Of a DNA stretch of 52,633 nt, positions 26,427-33,772 are shown in pieces. How positions within the stretch are numbered: position 1 is the first letter of the stretch; every line of letters starts with the position of its first letter. A program made the translations under genes and the position numbers. Source of the stretch: VAZQ01 sp036498625. GTDB lineage: Bacteria; Pseudomonadota; Alphaproteobacteria; Rhizobiales; Xanthobacteraceae. Location of the stretch: NCBI GenBank assembly GCA_036498625.1, contig DASYFD010000168.1, positions 1 through 52,633 on the forward strand, written 5' to 3'. A model generated the notes under the pieces. It saw only the letters and a program-made list of their open reading frames with translations. It was not told the DNA's origin and ran no database searches.

Positions 26427-27134
26427 ATGGCGCCGATGACCGAACAGCCCGCCGCAGCGGCCCCGCCGGCGCCCCCGGCCGAGCCGGATCCCGAATGCCC
26501 GCACTGCCGCAAGCCGCCGGCGCTGTGCGTGTGCGAAGGGATCGCGCGCATCGACAACAAGGTGTCGCTGCTCATCCTCCAGCACCCGCAAGAGCAGGAT
26601 CGCGAGCTCGGCACCGCCCGGCTCGCGGCGCTGCATTTCAAGGACGCGCTGCTCAAGATCGGCCTGTCCTGGCCGAGCCTCTCCAAGATCCTCGGCCGCA
26701 CCACCGATCCGCAGCGCTGGGCGATCCTCTATCTGGGCTCGGTCAAGGCCGCGGCGGTGCTGCCCGATCGCGACATCGTGGTGGTGAGCAAGAGCGGCAA
26801 CGCGGTCGATCATCAGGATCAGGCCTTGCGCGGGATCGAAGGCATCATCCTGCTCGACGGCACCTGGAGCCAGGCCAAGGCGCTGTGGTGGCGCAACGCC
26901 TGGATGCTCAAATGCAAGCGCGTGGTGCTCGGGCCCGCGCGGCCGTCCCGCTATGGAGCGCTGCGGCGCGAGCCGCGCAGCGACGGCCTCTCGACCATCG
27001 AGGCGGCCGCCATGCTGCTGGCGCGGCTCGAGCGCAAGCCCGAGATCGAGACCGCGCTGCACGCGACCTTCGAGCGCCTGCTCGCGCGCTACCGCCAGAC
27101 GCGCCCTGCCGGAGCCGGAAGGCGCCGGCGCTGA
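26427..27134 (+). CDS. tapT: DTW-domain tRNA-uridine aminocarboxypropyltransferase
   Basis: A 235-residue DTW-domain enzyme that transfers the 3-amino-3-carboxypropyl group from S-adenosylmethionine to a tRNA uridine (acp3U). A zinc knuckle of four cysteines (C24, C27, C34, C36) precedes the domain, and the signature LLDGTWSQAKAL is near residue 142. The core SLLILQHPQEQDRELGTARL and later SRYGALRREPRSDGLSTIEA match the TapT/DTWD group. The proline-alanine-rich first 20 residues are probably disordered. Start at ATG 26427 is chosen over 26436; neither has a strong ribosome site. Convergent orientation is absent; the ankyrin gene follows. Symbol from family, not orthology test. Confidence 0.88.
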   Translation: MAPMTEQPAAAAPPAPPAEPDPECPHCRKPPALCVCEGIARIDNKVSLLILQHPQEQDRELGTARLAALHFKDALLKIGLSWPSLSKILGRTTDPQRWAILYLGSVKAAAVLPDRDIVVVSKSGNAVDHQDQALRGIEGIILLDGTWSQAKALWWRNAWMLKCKRVVLGPARPSRYGALRREPRSDGLSTIEAAAMLLARLERKPEIETALHATFERLLARYRQTRPAGAGRRRR

Positions 27135-27208
27135 TCCATGGCTTGCGCCGGGGATGTGTCGTCGCTGTAATGGCGGCGGTGCCTCATCGACCGGCGAGCC
27201 TGAGAAAA

Positions 27209-27985
27209 ATGCGCAAAGGCGTCAACAGACCCCCGAGGCCGCGCCCGCGCTCCTCCCAGGACGGCTTCATGGAATTGGTGCGTGCGATCGTTGCAGGCGA
27301 TGTGAGAAAGGCCGTCCACCTGCTCGCCGCTTCACCGCACCTGGTGCACGAGCGCGCCGCGACCGGCGCGACGCGGGAAACCGCGGTGCCGTATTTTTTC
27401 GAAGAGATCAAACACTATCTGTATGCCGGAGACACGGCCCTGCACATGGCGGCGGCAGGGTACAATCGTGAAATCTGCCAGGACCTCATCGAAAGGGGAG
27501 CGGATTGCTCGGCCGAGAATCGCCGCGGCGCCTTGCCGCTCCACTACGCCTCGGACTCGAATACCTGGAACCCGGCCGCACAGGCCGCCACCATCGATTG
27601 CCTGGTCCGCGCGGGCGCCGATCCGAATGCGCCCGACAAGAGCGGGGTGACGCCGCTGCACCGGGCCGTGCGCACCCGATGCGCCGCGGCCGTTCAGGCG
27701 CTGTTGGCGGGCGGTGCGAATCCGCGGATCCGGAACCACAGCGGCTCCGTGCCGCTTCATCTCGCGGTTCAAAATACCGGCCGCGGCGGCAGCGGCACCC
27801 CGCACGCCATCGAGCAGCAGCGGCAGATCATTCTGCTCCTGCTGCAGGGCGGCGCTGAGCCGGGCGACAAGGACGGGCAGGGCAGGGCCGTCGTGGACGT
27901 CAAGATGCCGGATTGGATGCGCGCGCTTGTGCAAACCGGCGACGCACGCGCCGGCGATGACGGCAAGTCTTACAGGCCGATATAA
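27209..27985 (+). CDS. Ankyrin-repeat protein
   Basis: A 258-residue cytoplasmic protein composed of about five ankyrin repeats, e.g. GDTALHMAAAGYNREICQDL, GALPLHYASDS, GVTPLHRAVRT and GSVPLHLAVQN. Repeats mediate protein-protein binding; there is no catalytic domain or signal. Starts at ATG 27170 and 27209 are both possible with weak ribosome sites; the shorter is given because its upstream GAG spacing is slightly better. The 3' end overlaps by 16 bases a convergent 39-residue membrane peptide gene. Such ankyrin proteins occur widely in soil alphaproteobacteria; binding partner unknown. Confidence 0.85.
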   Translation: MRKGVNRPPRPRPRSSQDGFMELVRAIVAGDVRKAVHLLAASPHLVHERAATGATRETAVPYFFEEIKHYLYAGDTALHMAAAGYNREICQDLIERGADCSAENRRGALPLHYASDSNTWNPAAQAATIDCLVRAGADPNAPDKSGVTPLHRAVRTRCAAAVQALLAGGANPRIRNHSGSVPLHLAVQNTGRGGSGTPHAIEQQRQIILLLLQGGAEPGDKDGQGRAVVDVKMPDWMRALVQTGDARAGDDGKSYRPI

Positions 27986-28089
27986 GGTGAGGCGGAATCA
28001 TCCGGCGTTCCACCATTCAGGCGCACCCTGATCAGCAGCATACCGGCGAGAACGGGTATGAACATTGCGCTTAGCAGGACGATCAGCAT
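27970..28089 (-). CDS. 39-residue single-span membrane peptide
   Basis: A very short gene: ATG 28089 with a textbook GGGAGG six bases upstream, then one hydrophobic helix (LIVLLSAMFIPVLAGMLLI, residues 2-20), a basic border (RVRLN) and a polar tail (GGTPDDSASPYIGL). The positive-inside rule suggests a C-terminus in the cytoplasm. It overlaps the end of the ankyrin gene on the other strand by 16 bases. Peptides of this size are often subunits or regulators of membrane complexes or toxins of type I systems; no antitoxin RNA is visible. The ribosome site and helix are why I call it. Confidence 0.6.
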   Translation of the reverse strand: MLIVLLSAMFIPVLAGMLLIRVRLNGGTPDDSASPYIGL

Positions 28090-28495
28090 GAGGGCCTCCC
28101 GCGATTGGGAATGCGGTGATTGAGATAAATCATCGGCGATTTCGAACGACGGGCTCCGCAGCCCGTTGGTCGCGCGCGGGATCATCATGGTTCAATAGTT
28201 GCGAAATGATTACGCCGGGCGGATCGTCCCGATCCGCGCTGCCGAGTGAGGATCGCGACTATCCGGCCCTATCGTGATACCTGCAATGTTGTTGGGCGAG
28301 GCCGACAGGTCGCCGATCCGCGGATCGTCTCGAAACGAGCCGGCAGTGACGGCGGCGATGCGTATCGACCCCTAGCGGGATGCCCTTATCCCTGCGTTCC
28401 ATGCGCGGGGCGGGCGATGTATCCTGCCCGGCATGGCGTGAATAGCCCGTCCATCGCCATCAAGCCGCTAGCCAGAAAACGCAGGGAGGATAATC
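28090..28495. other. Intergenic region, no gene recognised
   Basis: About 400 bases. It holds the strong ribosome site of the upstream minus-strand peptide, small palindromes (GCGGATCG.. and CGATCCGCGGATCG near 28313) and, at its end, GGGAGGATAATC for the next gene. No RNA gene or operator identified. Confidence 0.4.
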
Positions 28496-29350
28496 ATGTC
28501 TCGAAGCCTGACAGCCGTGGTCGCCGTTGTGCTCGCCTCCGGGCTGATGATGACGACGGGTGGCATGCGCGCCGCCGAAGACGCGAAATACCCGGACTGG
28601 AAGGGGCGGTGGAATTCCATCCTGACCCCCGGTCTGGGCGGGCAGAGGATAAAGTTCGACCCGACCAAGCCCTGGGGCCCCGGCCAACAGGCCCCGCTGA
28701 CGCCGGAATATCAGAAGGTTCTGGAGGACAGCATGGCCAATCAGGCCGATGGCGGCATCGGAAATTACCCGACCGCCCGCTGTCTGCCGGGCGGCATGCC
28801 GCGCATGATGGCATACGCGGCGCAGGAATATATCGTCACGCCGGAGGCCACCTATATCCTGCTCGGCGGCAACGATCATTATCGGCGCATCTTCACCGAC
28901 GGCCGCGACTGGCCCGCCAACCCGGAGCCGACCTATCAGGGCTATTCGATCGGCCGATGGTCGGACGAGGACGGCGATGGGCGCTACGATCTGCTCGAGG
29001 TCGAGACGCGCGGCCCGTTCAAGGGCCCTCGCGCCTATGACGGAACCGGGCTGCCTCTGCACTTCGACAATCAATCGACTTTCAAGGAGCGGTTCCATCA
29101 GGACAAGGCCGATCCGAACATCCTGCATGACGAGATCACGGTGTTCGATCATGCTTTGACCCGGCCCTGGAGCGTGGACAAAACGTTTCGGCGCAACCCG
29201 AATTCACATCCGAACTGGCCAGAAGCGTATTGCACCGAGGGCAACAACCAGCTGGTCATCGGCAAGGAGAACTATTTCCTGAGCGCCGACGGCAATCTGA
29301 TGCCCACCAGGAAGGGCCAAGCGCCGCCCGATTTGAAGTATTTCAAGTAA
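28496..29350 (+). CDS. Exported protein of unknown family, divergent relative of the EGDTLVV proteins
   Basis: A 284-residue periplasmic protein with a signal peptide ending near GGMRAAED. Its order of motifs parallels the proteins at 42479 and 43578: an early tryptophan region (DWKGRWNSIL), RCLPGGMPRMM, EYIVTPEATYILLGGNDHYRRIF, a YSIGRW segment, then DEITVFDHALTRPW. In the others the segment after IG-x-W/F is EGDTLVVDT; here it is interrupted (DEDGDGRYDLLEVET), so it is a diverged relative. A GMPRM...IF binding-type pocket is possible but no function is known. Start ATG 28496 follows GGGAGGATAATC. Next gene begins 19 bases later. Confidence 0.8.
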   Translation: MSRSLTAVVAVVLASGLMMTTGGMRAAEDAKYPDWKGRWNSILTPGLGGQRIKFDPTKPWGPGQQAPLTPEYQKVLEDSMANQADGGIGNYPTARCLPGGMPRMMAYAAQEYIVTPEATYILLGGNDHYRRIFTDGRDWPANPEPTYQGYSIGRWSDEDGDGRYDLLEVETRGPFKGPRAYDGTGLPLHFDNQSTFKERFHQDKADPNILHDEITVFDHALTRPWSVDKTFRRNPNSHPNWPEAYCTEGNNQLVIGKENYFLSADGNLMPTRKGQAPPDLKYFK

Positions 29351-29369
29351 CCGCGCTGCACGTTGGCGC

Positions 29370-30794
29370 ATGAGCACGCTCGTGGCGTGGTGGCGCGGGA
29401 CGCCGGCGCCCCGGCAGATGCGCTGGGCGCTCTTGATCGTCATCGGCGCCGCGATCGTTCCGCTGCTCGCCGGTTGCGGCAGCTCGGTCGACGGCGAGCA
29501 ATTGCGACTTTGCCGTAACGTCATCCCGGCGATCAATCCGGATGGTACGCAATTGCGCGAGATGCGCTACGGGCCCTCCGCGCTCGTCCAGGAGGGCGTT
29601 CGCGCCCAAGAGGGCGTGCGCATCGATTACGTGGCGCAGGCGCCGGGCGAGGCGAGCCGCATGCATTATGTGACCTGCGGCTTCGCCGGGCGCACATTCT
29701 CGGCCGATCGGCTCGAGCTCGTGGCGGTGGAGACCGATAGCGGTCCGCTCGGCGATGCACGGCTCTATTACCTGAAACGTTTCTGGCTCGCTTCACCGGT
29801 GAATGCTGGCGAGGCGATGGGCGAGCCGGTGGTTCCGCTGCTGCCGCCGTCGATCGCCTATCTGGCGCAGCAGTTCATCAACGCCATCGCGTTGTCCGCC
29901 GTCTACGCATTGCTGGCGACCGCCTATTCGCTGATCTATGGGATCACGGGCCGCATCAACCTGGCATTCGGCGAGATCGCAATGCTCGGCGCCTATGGGG
30001 CGATCGGCGGGATCGCGGTGCTGGTGACGCTCGGGCTCGATGACCCGTTTGTCGGCATCGCCGTCGCTTTGGCGGCGGCGGCCGCATTTTCCGGACTTTG
30101 GAGCGCCGCGATCGGCCGCTACATGATCGCGCCCTTGCACGCGCGGCACCGTCTCGGGCAGCCGATCCTGGTCGCCACCGCCGGACTTGCCGTTGCGCTG
30201 CAGGAGCTCCTGCATCTCTCCCAGGGCGTGCGCGACCGCTGGGTGCCGTCGCTGTTCAAAGCGCCGATCGCCTTGGCGCGAGCGGGCGCTTTCGTGGTGA
30301 CGGTTACGCCGCTGCAGATCGCGGTCGTGATCAGCACCCTGGCCGCGGCCGCCGGGATGCTGTGGCTCTTCACACGCACCCGGTTCGGCCGCTCGTGGCG
30401 CGCCTATGCGGACGATCCGCACACGGCAGCTTTGCTTGGGGTCGACGGCGCGCGGCTGCTGTCCACCACCTTCGTGCTGGCGGGCGCGTGTGCCGGTCTC
30501 GCCGGAGCGGTCGTGGGCATCTATTACGGCAATGTCGGCTCCGCCATGGGCACCATGCTGGGCATCAAGGCGCTGATTGCCGCGCTGCTGGGCGGCATCG
30601 GCTCGGTGCCGGGCGCCTTCCTGGGCGGACTGGCGGTCGGCCTGATCGAGACCGCCTGGTCGGCCTATTTCGACATGACGCTGCGTGACATGGTGATCTA
30701 CACGTTCCTGGTTATTCTGTTTCTGTTGCGCCCGGGCGGCTTGTTCGGACTGGCCGATCCGGAGCCGCCGCAGATCGGCCGCGCCGGAGTTTGA
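29370..30794 (+). CDS. LivH-type ABC permease with N-terminal lipobox/periplasmic extension
   Basis: A 474-residue protein. Residues about 165-465 are a branched-chain amino acid ABC permease of LivH type, with the cytoplasmic coupling loop near GIKALIAALLGGIGSVPGAF. Before it lies an unusual 160-residue N-terminal part: membrane helix 20-33, a lipobox-like LAGC (33-36), then a polar, probably periplasmic region (CRNVIPAINPDGTQLREMRY...). No livM, livF, livG or binding protein gene is adjacent, so it is an orphan here. The ATG 29370 has no strong ribosome site; coupling to the preceding gene (19-base gap) is likely. The extension could substitute for, or dock, a binding protein (inference). 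Confidence 0.86.
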   Translation: MSTLVAWWRGTPAPRQMRWALLIVIGAAIVPLLAGCGSSVDGEQLRLCRNVIPAINPDGTQLREMRYGPSALVQEGVRAQEGVRIDYVAQAPGEASRMHYVTCGFAGRTFSADRLELVAVETDSGPLGDARLYYLKRFWLASPVNAGEAMGEPVVPLLPPSIAYLAQQFINAIALSAVYALLATAYSLIYGITGRINLAFGEIAMLGAYGAIGGIAVLVTLGLDDPFVGIAVALAAAAAFSGLWSAAIGRYMIAPLHARHRLGQPILVATAGLAVALQELLHLSQGVRDRWVPSLFKAPIALARAGAFVVTVTPLQIAVVISTLAAAAGMLWLFTRTRFGRSWRAYADDPHTAALLGVDGARLLSTTFVLAGACAGLAGAVVGIYYGNVGSAMGTMLGIKALIAALLGGIGSVPGAFLGGLAVGLIETAWSAYFDMTLRDMVIYTFLVILFLLRPGGLFGLADPEPPQIGRAGV

Positions 30795-30836
30795 GGCGCG
30801 CCGCAGGCCACTTCGCGCGCCGAGGTCGCGCGGGCG

Positions 30837-32405
30837 TCAGAAAAACCGAAGCATATGCCGAATGAGGCTCCCGACGCCGAAAAAGCCGTGCCGGTGGAAA
30901 CTGGCTTGCCTCCCCCGGGAGTGATCGCTCTGGCCGGTCTGCGCCGCCGACGTCTGCGGCGCGGAGATCGCGTTGAACCTCGCCTTCTGCTCGTCGTCGA
31001 GCGCGCCGTAGAAGTCGTTGAGCGGCGCAATCACCGTCTTGACGGCTTGCAGCAGAGTGTCGAGCCGTGTGCCGACGGCGGCGAGCCGCGCCGGCGGCGT
31101 GAGCGCATCGTCGCCCGGGCAGGCGACCTTGAGCATGTCCGCGGCCTTTGCGGTGGCGTCCTGCAGGGCGGTGAGGCTTGCGCGTTGCGCCTCGGTCGGG
31201 CGCACCGCCCGCTCGATGTCGGCGGCCGGCCAGTCGGCCATGCTCGGCGCCGCGCTGCAGCTCTCGGGCGAGCCGGCGTTCCGGCCCCGCCGCTGCTCCT
31301 GGCCGAGCGCGGTGATCCGTTCCTTCTGCTCGTCGCTTAGGAGGCCGTAGAATTTCTCCAGCGGCGGCTGCACGGTCGCCACCGCGCCGATCATCGCCTC
31401 GATGCGCTTTTGCATGGCGGCGAGCCGGCTCGGAGCGGTCAGGGCGATCTCGGTCGGGCAGGCCGCCTTGATATCCTGTGCCGCCTTGACCGACGCATTG
31501 GCGAGCTCGTCGAGGGCGGCGCTCTGCGCGGCGTCCGGCTGGATGGCGCGCTGGAACTGATCGACCGGGAGCCCGGCGATGTCGCGACTGTCCTCGCCGC
31601 ACATTTGCGCCAGCGGACCGCCCAGCGTCGCATTCGGCGTCACTGCAGGCCCTGACCTCGAGGCGCTCGGGCTGCGCCCGGCGTAGCGCTGGTAGCCGGT
31701 AAGCGCGCGGTAGCCGTAGGGCGCGAACATGCCGGCATAGATGTCGTCGTAGCCGTAGCCCCAGAACGAGGGGTCATAGCCATAGCCCCATAGCGCATAG
31801 TCGTAGATGTCGTAATAGGCGAACGGCCAGAACAGCGGGCCGACCCATCCGAAGCCGCCGTTACGGTGCCGCCACCAGCCATTTTCGCCGTGTCCGTGTG
31901 CCCATCCCGCGGTTGCCGCGCTCGCCGCGATCAGGGCGCGGGTGTGCGGGTTATGCAACGCAGCGGTATTGCGCAACGCGCCCGCGACCGCGCGGGAGCT
32001 CAACGCATTGTGCACGGCTCTGGGGTTGACGCTGTCATGTACGGTTGCGGAATTGACGGTGTGATCCGGATTTCCGTTGTGTACGGTCCGCGAATTCACG
32101 GCGCTCGAATTGGCGTTGTGTACGGCCCGAGAAGCGCCGCCCGCGCGCGGGTTCGCGAAGTGCGCCACGCTGTGGCTTTGTACGGCCGCGTGTCCCATCG
32201 TGATGTGCGAGCCGCCACTGAAGCGTCCGCCGCCGCCCACGAAACGTCCACCACCACCGCCGCCTCCACCAATGTGCGCGCCGCCTCCGCCTCCACCGAT
32301 GTGTGGACCGCCGCCACCGCCACCGCCGGGCCGTTGCGCGGAGAAGCCGGCTGTCGACATCAGCAGGGAAGCCGCAACCGCGGTGGCAAGAGTGAGCTTT
32401 CGCAT
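30837..32405 (-). CDS. Exported protein with glycine-rich region and two LTXXQ (Spy/CpxP-like) domains
   Basis: A 522-residue exported protein: signal peptide (to about residue 22), a glycine-rich stretch with GGGGGG blocks (25-65), an Asn/His/Val-rich part with NSRTVHN-type repeats (85-140), a tryptophan/tyrosine-rich part (YDYALWGYGYDPSFWGYGYD, about 195-225) and two similar C-terminal helical domains. Each domain ends in an LTXXQ-like signature, FYGLLSDEQKERI and FYGALDDEQKARF, known from Spy/CpxP periplasmic chaperones. It thus looks like a duplicated Spy-like module on a low-complexity stalk. Start ATG 32405 follows GGAGAACG. Convergent with the LivH gene, 42 bases apart. Envelope stress role is inferred. 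Confidence 0.83.
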   Translation of the reverse strand: MRKLTLATAVAASLLMSTAGFSAQRPGGGGGGGPHIGGGGGGAHIGGGGGGGGRFVGGGGRFSGGSHITMGHAAVQSHSVAHFANPRAGGASRAVHNANSSAVNSRTVHNGNPDHTVNSATVHDSVNPRAVHNALSSRAVAGALRNTAALHNPHTRALIAASAATAGWAHGHGENGWWRHRNGGFGWVGPLFWPFAYYDIYDYALWGYGYDPSFWGYGYDDIYAGMFAPYGYRALTGYQRYAGRSPSASRSGPAVTPNATLGGPLAQMCGEDSRDIAGLPVDQFQRAIQPDAAQSAALDELANASVKAAQDIKAACPTEIALTAPSRLAAMQKRIEAMIGAVATVQPPLEKFYGLLSDEQKERITALGQEQRRGRNAGSPESCSAAPSMADWPAADIERAVRPTEAQRASLTALQDATAKAADMLKVACPGDDALTPPARLAAVGTRLDTLLQAVKTVIAPLNDFYGALDDEQKARFNAISAPQTSAAQTGQSDHSRGRQASFHRHGFFGVGSLIRHMLRFF

Positions 32406-32641
32406 CTCGTTCTCCTATGGCCGCAAACCCGATGGTTCAGAAAGCGGAGCGGCGACGCCGGACGCTGATCGCGCAAATTGGGCAAACAAATCGCTCGATG
32501 GCCTTGCTGCAAATCAAGTTTATTCGGCAACGACCATCATACCTGGTGACACAAATACGCTGATGTATAACGTAACATAGCTAAAATGGTTCCGGCTGTG
32601 CTGCCGTGAAAGCCGACTGCGGTTTGGCGTGGGAATCGACG

Positions 32642-33619
32642 TTACTCCGCCTTGATATGGGCAGTCCGGATGACCTTTCCCCACTTTTCAGTGTCGTCGC
32701 CGATGAGCTTGCCGAAGTCGGCGGGCGATCCCACCAGTATGGTTCCGCCTTGCTCGGCCATTCGCGCCTTCATGGCGGGTTGGGCAAGGCCGGCGTTGAT
32801 CTCCTTGTTGAGCTTGTCGACGATCTCGATGGGCGTGTTCCTGGGGGCGCCGATCCCCTGCCAACCACTGGCTTCATAACCGGGGACGTATTCGGCGATG
32901 GCGGGCAGCTCCGGCAACTCGTCCCGGCGGGTCGCGGTCGAGACCGCCAGCGCGCGCAGCTTGCCGGCCTTGGAATGCTCGATCGCGCTCGACGAGCCCG
33001 CGAATGCAACCTGCACCTGCCCGCCGAGCAGATCGGTCAATGCCAGCACATCGCCGCGATACACCACGTCGACCATGTTGACTCCGGCCATCATCTTGAA
33101 CAGCGCGCCGGCCAGATGGAACAAGCTCCCGTTGCCGCCGACCCCCATGCTGATCTTGTCCGGATTGGCTTTGGCATAGGCGATGAGTTCGGGGAGCGTC
33201 CTCGCCGGCAGTGACGGGTTCACCACCAGGACAAAGAACGTGCGGACGATGCCTGCGACCGGAGCAATGTCGCGGATGAGGTTGAACGTCAGGTTGTCAT
33301 AGAATGTCGTATTGGTGGTGTTGGCCGCGGTGGTCCACAACAGGGTATGGCCGTCCGGCGGTGCCCGCACGACGGCCTCGGCGGCGATGCTGCTGCCCGC
33401 GCCCGGCCGGTTCTCGACAATGAACGGCCGGCCGAGCCGCTCCGACAGCGATTGTGCCGTCGAGCGCGCGAACACATCGGCGGAGGAACCGGCGGGAAAG
33501 CCGACGATGATGCGCACCGGGCGCGTCGGATAGGATTGCGCCCGTGTGATCCGCGATGCGGCCGGGAGCGCGGCAGCGCCCGCTGCCAGATGCAGGAATG
33601 ATCGACGCGGAAGCTTCAT
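32642..33619 (-). CDS. Bug-family solute-binding protein with Tat signal
   Basis: A 325-residue periplasmic binding protein, the most canonical Bug member in the window. MKLPRRSFLHLAAGAAAL is a Tat-type leader. The first loop is VRIIVGFPAGSSADVFAR, the second ENRPGAGSSIAAEAV, and the ligand-binding VDVVYRGDVLALTDLLGGQVQ follows. It lacks adjacent tct genes. It is divergent from the Tat-exported M28-like gene across about 150 bases, which suggests a shared control region; the ligand may be a product of that protein (inference only). No clear ribosome site precedes ATG 33619. Stop is followed by a rather AT-rich 235-base gap. Confidence 0.92.
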   Translation of the reverse strand: MKLPRRSFLHLAAGAAALPAASRITRAQSYPTRPVRIIVGFPAGSSADVFARSTAQSLSERLGRPFIVENRPGAGSSIAAEAVVRAPPDGHTLLWTTAANTTNTTFYDNLTFNLIRDIAPVAGIVRTFFVLVVNPSLPARTLPELIAYAKANPDKISMGVGGNGSLFHLAGALFKMMAGVNMVDVVYRGDVLALTDLLGGQVQVAFAGSSSAIEHSKAGKLRALAVSTATRRDELPELPAIAEYVPGYEASGWQGIGAPRNTPIEIVDKLNKEINAGLAQPAMKARMAEQGGTILVGSPADFGKLIGDDTEKWGKVIRTAHIKAE

Positions 33620-33772
33620 GGCAGCAGACTGCGATAGGCCATGGCGATCTCCGATCGTTGCGGGCCGTCCGCCGATCGTACAAGGCTGATCAGGTTGCCG
33701 GAAGAGGCGCTACCCGCTACCGTGGCGGCGAGGGAATTGTGGGTTGTCTCGGATTTTCAGCGGGAACGCATC

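Noticed and set aside
33641..33772. N-terminal extension of the M28-like gene to 33641
   Set aside because: The Tat leader begins at ATG 33773; the upstream part would bury the signal.
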